This document shows, in pieces, positions 25,936 to 33,848 of a DNA stretch of 49,652 nucleotides. Below the pieces are notes generated by a model. That model did not search any database, was not told where the DNA came from, and saw only the letters and a program-made list of their open reading frames with translations. The stretch is from assembly GCA_938009275.1 (NCBI GenBank), contig CALLHY010000064.1:1-49652 (forward strand). The letters are read 5' to 3'. Numbering within the stretch: the first letter of the stretch is position 1; each line of letters begins with the position of its first letter. The position numbers and the translations under genes were made by a program. Source of the stretch: an uncultured bacterium. GTDB lineage: Bacteria; Cloacimonadota; Cloacimonadia; Cloacimonadales; Cloacimonadaceae.

Positions 25936-26619
25936 TCATTTATGCATATCAGGGACAGCTATCCCTGTTTTGCACACATTTCCAACCACGAGCTTAATCG
26001 TCAAGCAATATATCTCAGGCATTCCCCCATTTTTTGATACCAGCCTGATTTTCATCTGCCATGGTTCGATTAGATCTGCTCTGTAAGGTGAAGTATCATA
26101 ATGTGTAGTTCGTGATAGGCAAATCTGTAATACTTGGGCAATTCTGTAGTACACGAATCCATGAAGCTTTCCCCAGTCCTTTGGTCTGAAGCAAATAATC
26201 TTTGGAAAGGCAACCGCGATCTTCTCAATCACAACTTTGCATGAATAGACAAAGCACAGGGATATTGTCATCAACATGTTGAGATTCTTTAAATTAGTGT
26301 AACTGGCAAGGCGCATCTTCTCCCATTTAAAGTCCTGTTTCGTTTGACGGTGGACTTCTTCAATCTTCCAGCGTTTGCGATAATCGGTAATTGCTTTCTG
26401 GATAATATCTTGTTCTGACATGCCAGGATCGGCAAAGTCACAGAGCAGATAGAAGTCCTTCCCTTTCTGATAGCTCTTCCTGAAAATTCGAATCACCACC
26501 GGGCTGACCTCAACACTGTTAGCTTTACGGGAGGGATGGTCATCGGTTCTGACTTCTTTGGATAAACCTGATAATATAGCTTGCAAGAAACTGCGGGTTG
26601 TTTTCTCTGTATCACACAT
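25936..26619 (-). pseudogene. Internally deleted IS4-family transposase
   Basis: 227 residues in one open frame. The first ~20 residues match the N-terminus of an IS4 transposase (CDTEKTTRSFLQAIL). The frame then jumps directly to the region before the YREK signature (YLLCDF, then YRKRWKIEEVHRQTK) and to the C-terminus ending near KNGGM. About 230-240 residues are missing, including both conserved catalytic aspartates, so it cannot be an active transposase alone. The deletion keeps the frame. It is related to, but distinct from, the intact IS at 4936-6536. Confidence 0.8.
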
Positions 26620-26880
26620 ATCGACGCTCCTTTTATTGTCGTTTTAGTGAATCAACATTATTAGGGGCGTCGTATTTGTAAAGACATATCATGCAAAATG
26701 TTAATATAAATTACTATCCTGTATATCGACTGTTTTCCCATTCGAAACACGCTCTCTCTGAGCATAAAATCTGAATCTAAGCGTTTATAACTATTTTGCC
26801 TTTCCTAAGCTGATTTGCTGTCTTAGTGCCTTGACCCTAAACATAGTCCACCGCTCAAACTTCGGAGGAAACATGCATCA
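26014..26880 (-). mobile_element. Defective IS4-family element
   Basis: The lower end (CTCAGGCATTCCCCCATTTTTT from 26014) matches the right terminal repeat of the intact IS. The other end should lie about 26875-26880 judging by leader length, where GCAT...CCTCCGAAG weakly resembles the left terminal repeat. No target duplication could be confirmed. Boundaries are approximate. Confidence 0.55.
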
Positions 26881-27058
26881 TGTGGATAACTTTGGATTTC
26901 TCTGCTAAAACTCAAATAAGCGGACAGATTAACCATGCATATGAATACATATCCATTAGTTATACACACGGATTACCACTTTTTGGGGGTATGCCTTGTA
27001 TTTCAACCGTTCATTACCGCTTCCCTTTTTGTCTTTTCCGCTACTCCTTCTTGTCTTT

Positions 27059-27078
27059 CCCGCAGAGGCGGGAATCCA
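27059..27078. repeat. REP-like hairpin CCCGC-agag-GCGGG
   Basis: A 5-bp perfect stem followed by AATCCAG, matching the common bacterial REP pattern of a CCCGC/GCGGG stem followed by AATCCAG. Confidence 0.5.
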
Positions 27079-27227
27079 GCCCTTGAAATCAACAGCTCTT
27101 CACCTTTGTAATACTCGCTTTCCTTTCTTGTCATTCCAGCTTTCCCTTTTTGTCTTTTTCGCTATCCCTTATTGTCTTTCCAGCCAGGGTCTCTTCCAGC
27201 GAAGGCTGGGACGGGAATCCAACCTGC

Positions 27228-27262
27228 AAAGCCCATTGTGGGCGACATAGCATAGCGAGGGT
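27228..27262. repeat. GGGCGACAT-AGCGAGGG repeat, copy A
   Basis: AAGCCCattgtGGGCGACATAG and CATAGCGAGGGTGTG match 43920-43953 closely and, inverted, 44111-44146. Confidence 0.6.
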
Positions 27263-27277
27263 GTGTAGCGACAGGGT

Positions 27278-27308
27278 CCCCATAAATGAGCATCGCGAGT
27301 TTATGGGG
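27278..27308. repeat. Perfect 9-bp hairpin
   Basis: CCCCATAAA pairs with TTTATGGGG across a 13-nt loop. No T-run follows, so it is not an evident terminator. Confidence 0.5.
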
Positions 27309-27704
27309 TGGGAGGCAGCACAACCCCTCGTTCCATGCCACCAAACCAATCAGCCCACTAGGGGCGACACAACCAGAGAGAAACACCTGCTATAGCCTGT
27401 ATGTGGCGCTCCTAAAGGGCTTACTAGAACTGTCTATTTTTTCTCGAGGGTCTCCGCTTCGCTGCGAACCCATCGTTATGATATGTCGCGTTTGCAGCAC
27501 TTTACCTTGCCCGCTCGCAGCATTGGAATGCTGCCACCACAACAGCAAGCAACACAACAGCATCTAGCCGGATTTGAAGACCGCATTCTATTGTAGGGCT
27601 AAGCCCCCGTGTTTACCCTTTTACCCTGCACCTGAGCAGCCACAGGGATCTGCCCCTTCCACATCTGTCCCACCAGGATATTCCAATGTAGCGTCTGTGT
27701 GATT

Positions 27705-27722
27705 CCTGTGTGAGCACACAGG
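27705..27722. repeat. Perfect 8-bp hairpin with 2-nt loop
   Basis: CCTGTGTG-ag-CACACAGG, intergenic, no adjacent gene that it clearly serves. Confidence 0.45.
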
Positions 27723-27804
27723 ATATATATATGGTGGGTATGCAGTTACGAAACGGGACTTATTCGGTAGCAAATGGCTCAATGTTCTGGAATTTATGTG
27801 TTTA

Positions 27805-27833
27805 CGTCATTCCAGCGCAGGCTGGAATCCAGG
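27805..27833. repeat. REP-like hairpin ATTCCAGC-gcag-GCTGGAAT
   Basis: Perfect 8-bp stem preceded by CGTC and followed by CCAGG, a widespread REP type. Confidence 0.6.
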
Positions 27834-27869
27834 TCTTTTATTTTCGTTGTGGGTGGGCTATTGGTAGAA

Positions 27870-27973
27870 AGGCAAAAGGACTGGATTACCGCCTCCGCGG
27901 TAATGACAAAGAGAGGTCGCGGGCAGGACGGAGAAAAGCAAATGGGCTGGATTACCGCCTCCGTGGTGATGAC
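27870..27973. repeat. Direct pair of REP-like hairpins (ATTACCGCctccGCGGTAAT)
   Basis: GGATTACCGCCTCCGCGGTAATGAC at 27883 and its near copy GGATTACCGCctccGTGGTGATGAC at 27949 are each preceded by a GAAAGGCAAA/GAAAAGCAAA flank, giving a ~66-bp tandem unit. Confidence 0.6.
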
Positions 27974-28075
27974 ATTGAGGGAAAGCGGTAAACACATAGC
28001 TTATAGATAGTTATACAAGAAAGGAGACCTTCTGAAAGTGCGTTTCAGTGATGGCATGGGAAAAAGAAGCACAAC

Positions 28076-29200
28076 TTAAAGAGCACGCCTTACGCAACGG
28101 AACCCTACGTGGTAATACCCGCCAGATGCTACTCCTACATGGCGATACGCTACGCTACAGTATTTTGTATCGAAGTGATATGCGCCACCACGATTAACAC
28201 GGCCAGCGTTAAATGTTCCTTGCGTGGGACCAGTGGGATTATCTTGTGCCCCACCTGGATATTCGCCATTGATATCCCAGCACCATTCAAAGACATTGCC
28301 GCTCATATCAAAGATACCAAGTTCATTGGGCTGCTTAGTGCCTACGTCATGCCTTGTGTTACTGGAATTGGAATCACACCAAGCAACCTCGTATAGGTAA
28401 TTACTACCGCTGTAGGTATATCCCTGAGATTGGTTGCCACCCTTTGCCGCATACATCCATTCCATTTCAGTGGGCAAACGATAACCAGAGGCATTCCAGT
28501 TGGTATTCACCTGGTAGGAGCTGAAGTCATTACTATCCCACCCAGCTGGCCAATCACTGGGATTTGTCCCATAGGTGCTATAACTATAGCAGGGAGTTAA
28601 TCCTTCCTGAGTGCTTCTGTAGTTGCAATATGCAATAGCGTCAAACCAGGAAACACATACAGCAGGACTGTTAGGATTGTCAGGAAAATATACAGGATTC
28701 GTTCCTACTATGGCTTCATAGCTTGAAAGGGTTACCTCAAATTGGTCTATGTAAAAAGACGAAAGGGTAACCATAACCGGGAATATTGGATAAGACCCAT
28801 CGCTATCCTGCCTGCTAAAAGTCCCACCCTCTACAAGTTTCATCTCTCCAATTTTGTAAGTTGCGCTTCCAGTTTCGCTTTCTACCCATCCTTCAAGTCG
28901 TGCTCTAGCTTTGATAGTAGTGCCATTGGTTACTGTGATAGGACTGCTATAAACCGGTGAATCGGAATTCGGCTTTGTCCCATCAGTAGTATATACAATA
29001 ATAGCCCCCATCTCTGCGCACCGGATACTAACTATTTGATCACCTATGTATGTCCCCCCTGCAGGGCTAAAAGTAGGTGAGGATACCTGATATGGGTAAG
29101 AGGGTTCTATATATGTGAATGGTTTAACCTTGCAACTCATTATCATTGTTATCATAATGATAGCTACAAAAAAAACAAGCAGCATTCTCTTTGCTTTCAT
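28076..29200 (-). CDS. FGE/SUMF1-domain lipoprotein with N-terminal CHB_HEX_C-like domain
   Basis: 374 residues with an AGGAGG box before the ATG. A signal peptide ends at lipobox MIMSC (Cys23). Residues ~40-115 match the beta-sandwich found at the C-terminus of chitobiases (FSPAGGTYIGDQIVSI, IVYTTDGTKPNSDSPVY, TIKARARLEGW). Residues ~116-373 form a formylglycine-generating-enzyme fold: GTFSRQD, YIDQFEVT, VSWFDAIAYCN, GYRLPTEMEWMYAA, GNVFEWCWD, NRGGAY and the final VGFRCVRR. Such secreted FGE-fold proteins mostly lack the sulfatase-activating role and are often ligand-binding or surface proteins. Stands alone in a decayed region. Confidence 0.88.
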   Translation of the reverse strand: MKAKRMLLVFFVAIIMITMIMSCKVKPFTYIEPSYPYQVSSPTFSPAGGTYIGDQIVSIRCAEMGAIIVYTTDGTKPNSDSPVYSSPITVTNGTTIKARARLEGWVESETGSATYKIGEMKLVEGGTFSRQDSDGSYPIFPVMVTLSSFYIDQFEVTLSSYEAIVGTNPVYFPDNPNSPAVCVSWFDAIAYCNYRSTQEGLTPCYSYSTYGTNPSDWPAGWDSNDFSSYQVNTNWNASGYRLPTEMEWMYAAKGGNQSQGYTYSGSNYLYEVAWCDSNSSNTRHDVGTKQPNELGIFDMSGNVFEWCWDINGEYPGGAQDNPTGPTQGTFNAGRVNRGGAYHFDTKYCSVAYRHVGVASGGYYHVGFRCVRRAL

Positions 29201-29365
29201 TTTACAAGCCTCCTGACTAAAGCTAAATCACCTTGAAGGTGTCCACTTAATCCCATGTTTCTCAGGTTAAATGAGATAAATCTAACTGAATTCTATGATA
29301 TCTTTGGGCTTTCTGCCACCGATTTCAGTATTGGACTGATTAGCTGCATGTCAAGTTCTTTTTTT
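29201..29365. other. Upstream region of the FGE-domain gene
   Basis: A minus-strand TTGACA at 29354-29349 lies 149 bp before the ATG, just next to the terminal IS fragment. Nothing else is seen. Confidence 0.3.
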
Positions 29366-29466
29366 TTCATGCATCCCCCATTTTTTAAACCAGCTTGATT
29401 TTCATCTGCCATGGTTCGATCAGATCTGCTCTGTAAGGTGAAGTATCATAGTGTGTAGTTTTGATG
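29366..29466 (-). mobile_element. Terminal fragment of an IS4-family element
   Basis: About 100 bp are nearly identical to 26020-26120, coding the transposase C-terminus (THYDTSPYRADLIEPWQMKI) and the CATCCCCCC terminal repeat. Similarity stops at about 29463, where unrelated repeats begin. Only the last ~30 codons remain. Confidence 0.8.
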
Positions 29467-29471
29467 ATAAA

Positions 29472-29552
29472 ACTTCCCTGCTGCTTCCTTGAAGGAATTA
29501 CGGATGAAATACGCATGAAATACGGATGAGATGCGTAGTTCATGCGTAATTC
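29472..29552. repeat. Mosaic palindromic repeat: CCTGCTGCTTCC piece plus ATTACGGATGAA family copy 2
   Basis: TCCCTGCTGCTTCCTT, also the arm of the hairpin at 33650, is joined directly to GAAGGAATTACGGATGAA and its inverted partner ending TTCATGCGTAATTC. The second part is homologous to 4061-4118. This suggests short repeats inserting next to or into one another. Confidence 0.6.
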
Positions 29553-29703
29553 TAGCGTGTTTACTTCATGCTTCATCCCAGCCCACTTGCAAATCACAAG
29601 CTCGTATCCGCCGGAGTGTTGCGAGTTCAGTCTTGACAGTAAAGCAAATCTAGCTGCCATTGTACAAGGCTCTGTAATGAGCTACAAAGAAAAGAGGTAT
29701 TGC

Positions 29704-29952
29704 ATGAAAGCACATATCCGCTGTCCCTGGGTGGGCGCAAGCGAACTGATGGTCAGGTATCACGATGAAGAGTGGGGCGTTCCCATTCACGATGACCGCA
29801 AGCTATTTGAGTTTATTACTCTCGATGCGTTTCAAGCGGGCTTAAGCTGGAACTGCATCCTAAACAAACGGGAAAACTTCCGCAAAGCCTTTGATAACTT
29901 CCAGCCGGAACTTATTGCTGAATATGGAGAGGAGAAGCTTGCTATAGCTTAA
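29704..29952 (+). pseudogene. tag: Truncated 3-methyladenine DNA glycosylase I (Tag)
   Basis: 82 residues, against ~187 in E. coli Tag. The N-terminal third is well conserved: RCPWVGASELMVRYHDEEWG, VPIHDDRKLFEFITLDAFQAG, LSWNCILNKRENFR. After EEKLA the frame ends at a stop, and the adjacent DUF3147-like gene begins in the opposite orientation with an 11-bp overlap. The C-terminal half with the rest of the helix-hairpin-helix fold and zinc ligands is absent, so no base-excision activity is expected. Confidence 0.85.
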
Positions 29953-30289
29953 TATTAAAGTAATTTAACACTATTACCATCAGGTAGTATGCGATAACTG
30001 TAAGCGAGCAGGATATTAGCATTGCCCAGCCGAAATCCAGTTTCTTCAGCAGCATCGGCAAGCTGATGAACAGCACCAGTGACGGAATAACCAGCCAAAA
30101 GATTGAATGTGAAAGTTCGGCTACCTTTATTTTGCTCTTGGTGTCAATCCACAACCAAACTATTGCCAATAGGGACACAAGGGGCAGAGAAACAAGAATA
30201 CCGCCAATCAGGCTGCTTCTCTTAGCTATTTCGCTAACTGAGACAATAACAACAAGCGAGAGCAGTGTTTTTATGATGTATTGAATCAC
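29942..30289 (-). CDS. DUF3147-like small membrane protein
   Basis: 115 residues from a GTG at 30289 that has AAGGAG 6 bp upstream. The ATG at 30316 would add nine residues without such a site. Four hydrophobic segments: IIKTLLSLVVIVSVSEIAK, GGILVSLPLVSLLAIVWLW, IFWLVIPSLVLFISLPML and MLISCSLTVIAYYLMVIVL, with the conserved KRSSLIGGILVSLP core. Function unknown. Its 3' end overlaps the truncated tag. Confidence 0.75.
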   Translation of the reverse strand: MIQYIIKTLLSLVVIVSVSEIAKRSSLIGGILVSLPLVSLLAIVWLWIDTKSKIKVAELSHSIFWLVIPSLVLFISLPMLLKKLDFGWAMLISCSLTVIAYYLMVIVLNYFNIKL

Positions 30290-30334
30290 AGATAGCTCCT
30301 TATTGAACACAAACACCGTGGTACTGATTCCACA

Positions 30335-33300
30335 TTAGTTATCATAGCTGAATAGCTGCTTCAAGTCGTCCATGTTCATTGTTTTCAGCATGTTTTGTCC
30401 GCCTTCGATTACGGATTCGAACATCTCGCGTTTTGCCTCTTGCAAGGCTATTATCTTTTCTTCCACAGTACCCTTAGCAATCAGTCGGAATACCTGCACT
30501 TTCTTGGTTTGGCCTATGCGGTGGGTGCGATCGATGGCCTGGTTTTCCACCATGGGATTCCACCAGGGGTCGTATAAAATTACTGTATCGGCAGCGGTTA
30601 GATTTAAGCCTGTTCCCCCGGTTTTCAGGCTGATAAGGAACAGCCTGAGATCGGGGTCGCTCTCGAAGCGTTTAACTGGGCTAACCCTGTCTTTGGTTTG
30701 TCCATCCAGATAGGCATAGGCGATTCCGAGATCGCTAAACACCTTGCGCATGATAGAAAGCATCTGCACAAACTGGCTGAATACCAGAACCTTATGCCCT
30801 GCTTCAATGGCCTCAGTAACCAGCTCAACCAGTTGCTCCAGTTTGGTAGATGCCTCTATGTCGGGAATAATGTCAGGATTTGCCAGGTGGGGATGATTGC
30901 AAAGCTGTCTAAGCTTGGTTAATGCAGCCAGAATATGCACATAGCTTGGCATTTCTGTTCCAGAGGGAAGCAATTTCTTTTGCACCATGTCCAGTATTTG
31001 CAAGTATAGCTTCTCTTGCACGGGATTTAGCTTGCACCATGAAATCTGCTCTTGTTTATCAGGTAGCTCCAGCAGAACTTCTTTTTTTACACGTCTTAAC
31101 ATGAATGGTGCGGTCATGCGCTTCAGTGATAGCCTTGCGGTGTTGGTATCCTCTGAGGGTAGATAGTTTTGCTTAAACTTGTTTAGTGTACCAAGATAAC
31201 CGGGATTCAGGAAGTCCATAATCGACCACAATTCGGTGAGGTTGTTCTCCACCGGTGTGCCGGAGAGTGCCAGACGATGATTCCCATTCAGCTTTTTGAT
31301 GGCTGAGGTGCGTTGAGCAGATACATTCTTTATGTTCTGTGCTTCATCCAGCACAATCCATTCAAACTCCATATTTTTGAGGGTGCTAAAGTCACTCAAA
31401 ACCATTGAATAGCTCATAATAAAGAGGTGGATGTTGGGACTGCCAAGTATCTCCGTTCTGCTTTGTTTGTTGCCTTCCACAATGGCATAGGGGATGTTAG
31501 TGTGAAACTTCTCAATCTCCGCTGCCCAGTTATAGAGCAGAGTTTTGGGGCATATCACCAGCGAAATGCGTCCGGAAATAGTGGAACTGATGGCAGTAAG
31601 AGCTTGAATGGTTTTACCCAAACCCATTTCATCTGCCAGAATACCATTCAGGCGGTAGTGAGACAGCATTTTTATCCAGTTTATACCTGCCTTTTGATAG
31701 CCTCTTAACACAGTTTGCAGGTAGATGGGCAGGCTTTCGTTTTGGGGCATTTTTCGGCTTAGAAGTGATTCGTATAGACTTTCCAGCCATTCGTCACCTC
31801 GCATCCGAAAAGCCGGATTCTCTTCTCTAAGCTTTAAGTAGTAAGGCAGATTTATCATGCGGGCTCGGTAGATGCTGTCTGCCTTCAATACGCTTTGGGA
31901 GATAAGGGATTCCACTTCGTAGAACACTTGTGGATTACTGATAAACACAATGCGTCCCTCGGCTGTGTGCAAGAATTCCTCTTTGGACTTGAAGAAGCGG
32001 CGCAATTCCTCGTGAGTGAAGCTAATATCCTGGTAGTGATAGCGAATATCGTAGCTAAACCAATCTATCTCATCATCTTGTCGGGCAATCACTTCTACTT
32101 GCAAGGGAATCTTTGCCACGAAGTCCCGATTTAGCTCATCATCTATGCGGATGTCCCAATCCTGATCGCTAAGCTCAAATATCGCTTCACGTAACTTTGC
32201 CAGTTTGGCTTCTCCGCCGAATACCAGTTCTGCGTGCTGTTCCAGACGGTTCATCTCAGGTTCTGGCAGCTTGCTGAGCAACTGACGAGTCTGCTCAAAC
32301 AAGTCAGGGGATAGGTAAAACCATGCTTCACCACCCTCAAAATCGTCTGTAAACTTACAATACACCAGAGGCTGGCGAAATCTGATAACAGACAAGGGGA
32401 TTTCTTTGTTTCCAGGGTACACTAACGTGCCACCTATCAGCACCTGATCACCAAGTTTCTTGAGGTGCAGCCTTTTTTGAGCTGCTTCGTTAACAATCTC
32501 TGGCAGGGAAATGCTGGAATCGAAATCAAGATAGATATCATGTTCGTGCAGTTGGCGATGTACGATGCTACGATAATACACCAGGTCGCGCTTGTTCAGG
32601 ATAAGGCCATTATGAAAAGCAGCGTCAATAATTTCGTTACGCAGGGGAATATTCAGTTTGGTAACACTACTGCGAAAGAACAGCCAGGTTGGCTGACCGG
32701 AAAACCAGACAGAAAGCTCGTCCACAACCACTGCACGCAGGCAGAAGTTTTTGCTGCCGGCAGGTTCTATGCGCAGGTTTAAGGGGTAAGGATGTGCTGA
32801 GAAGTTTAGAGCTTCTCCGGTTTCTTTTATTACAAAGCGGGGACGGCAATTTTGCATAATAGCCAGTGCGGAGGCGAAGTCTTTTTTGTAGATAGACCAA
32901 AACTGTCCCTTACTGCTGTATGCTGCTCGATGTGTATTCAGAAAGGCAAACAAACGCAGTTCATCATCGCGGAATGCACCCCAGTTGGCTTGATAATAAG
33001 ATATGGTTTTCCGGGTTGTGTTGTCGGGAGTTTCATTTGTTATCAGTTTGCCCATCAACACTGGGTCGAGGGGGGCAAAATCAGAATGGTAAAAGCGGAT
33101 TTTGTCGGTTTCGGGATTGTATATGCCTTCCAGGTATAGCTTGGCATCACGGGCTATTACCAGCCAAGCTTCATCACCGCTAAGTGCATTGCCACCACAG
33201 GTCTCTACCACTTCTTCATCGAATATGGCAGTGCTAAGATACATGTAGCCATAACGCAGGATGGAAAGGTAGTGCCTGCAAGAATCGTCCTCGCGGCATT

Positions 33301-33532
33301 CTGAACATTCGTGAGATACAATCTGCTCGGTTTGGGGATTGAAAACCACGTCGATATGCTTGCAAAACAGCTCTTGTTTGGCGGGGATGGGGAAAAACCT
33401 TAGATGATAGTTTCCGCTCTCATCCAGTGACTTCCAATACCAGAGGTCATCTTGTTCAAGGGCAATAACGGCATGATTAAAATACCAACTGGTGGATTTG
33501 TCATGATAATCCTTGCTAAAAAGCCGAGCCAT
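30335..33532 (-). CDS. SNF2-family DNA-dependent ATPase/helicase with SWIM-like zinc finger
   Basis: 1065 residues from the ATG at 33532, preceded by AAGGAC; an in-frame TTG at 33589 overlaps a TTGACA box and seems less likely. A CxCxnCxH-like zinc finger is near residues 78-100 (CSECREDDSCRH). A long N-terminal module lacking known motifs runs to ~600. The SNF2 motor follows: DEMGLGKTIQALTAI at about 634, DEAQNIKN at ~727, LSGTPVENNLTELWS and the helicase C lobe with VFSQFVQML, LISLKTGGTGLNLTAA, HRIGQTKKVQVFRLI. Role in DNA or chromatin remodelling is not known; often near repair genes, here mfd and uvrD. Confidence 0.9.
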   Translation of the reverse strand: MARLFSKDYHDKSTSWYFNHAVIALEQDDLWYWKSLDESGNYHLRFFPIPAKQELFCKHIDVVFNPQTEQIVSHECSECREDDSCRHYLSILRYGYMYLSTAIFDEEVVETCGGNALSGDEAWLVIARDAKLYLEGIYNPETDKIRFYHSDFAPLDPVLMGKLITNETPDNTTRKTISYYQANWGAFRDDELRLFAFLNTHRAAYSSKGQFWSIYKKDFASALAIMQNCRPRFVIKETGEALNFSAHPYPLNLRIEPAGSKNFCLRAVVVDELSVWFSGQPTWLFFRSSVTKLNIPLRNEIIDAAFHNGLILNKRDLVYYRSIVHRQLHEHDIYLDFDSSISLPEIVNEAAQKRLHLKKLGDQVLIGGTLVYPGNKEIPLSVIRFRQPLVYCKFTDDFEGGEAWFYLSPDLFEQTRQLLSKLPEPEMNRLEQHAELVFGGEAKLAKLREAIFELSDQDWDIRIDDELNRDFVAKIPLQVEVIARQDDEIDWFSYDIRYHYQDISFTHEELRRFFKSKEEFLHTAEGRIVFISNPQVFYEVESLISQSVLKADSIYRARMINLPYYLKLREENPAFRMRGDEWLESLYESLLSRKMPQNESLPIYLQTVLRGYQKAGINWIKMLSHYRLNGILADEMGLGKTIQALTAISSTISGRISLVICPKTLLYNWAAEIEKFHTNIPYAIVEGNKQSRTEILGSPNIHLFIMSYSMVLSDFSTLKNMEFEWIVLDEAQNIKNVSAQRTSAIKKLNGNHRLALSGTPVENNLTELWSIMDFLNPGYLGTLNKFKQNYLPSEDTNTARLSLKRMTAPFMLRRVKKEVLLELPDKQEQISWCKLNPVQEKLYLQILDMVQKKLLPSGTEMPSYVHILAALTKLRQLCNHPHLANPDIIPDIEASTKLEQLVELVTEAIEAGHKVLVFSQFVQMLSIMRKVFSDLGIAYAYLDGQTKDRVSPVKRFESDPDLRLFLISLKTGGTGLNLTAADTVILYDPWWNPMVENQAIDRTHRIGQTKKVQVFRLIAKGTVEEKIIALQEAKREMFESVIEGGQNMLKTMNMDDLKQLFSYDN

Positions 33533-33848
33533 GGAACCGTCCTTAATGCTTAATCCGATCATGCGGCTACAGTTGGTGGATTTTGTCAACTTAAAAAGAG
33601 GATAAATTCCATATCTCGTAGTTTAATGGAGGTTGTTACATCGGAACATCCCTGCTGCTTCCTTGCTGCTATCCTGTGTTCGATAGGGGATAGCAGCAGG
33701 GAAGCAGCAGGGAAGAAGAGAGAAAAGTAGTAATGAAACTAAATATACATTAGTGGATTACCGAATGATGTCCGTCTTACCAACGCAGGATGGACTACAG
33801 ACGCGTATAGTTGTTGCCAGCACCCCAGCACACCAGCCCCCTGTGTTA
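33533..33848. other. Intergenic region between SNF2 gene and mfd
   Basis: No gene. It contains a large hairpin (33650-33712) and three units of an 8-bp CAGCACNC repeat (33818-33841), the reverse complement of the TGCTGGNG family at 43843. Confidence 0.6.
33650..33712. repeat. 25-bp hairpin (CCCTGCTGCTTCC... arms)
   Basis: The 25-bp arms 33650-33674 and 33688-33712 differ at one position (a G-T wobble) and enclose a 13-nt loop. No T-run follows on either strand, so it is a repeat or processing signal rather than a clear terminator. One half-arm recurs at 29474. Confidence 0.7.

Larger units (their letters stand above)
26880..28075. other. Gene-free region rich in REP-like hairpins
   Basis: No convincing gene. 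It holds several short perfect hairpins listed separately, the GGGCGACATAGCATAGCGAGGG repeat at about 27240 (also at 43930), CCCCATAAA/TTTATGGGG at 27278-27308 and CCTGTGTG/CACACAGG at 27705-27722. The open frames across it follow the repeats and change with them. Confidence 0.6.

Noticed and set aside
27150..28010. Several open frames of 67-93 residues in the REP-rich region
   Set aside because: They follow the hairpin repeats, overlap each other on both strands and show no protein-like composition.
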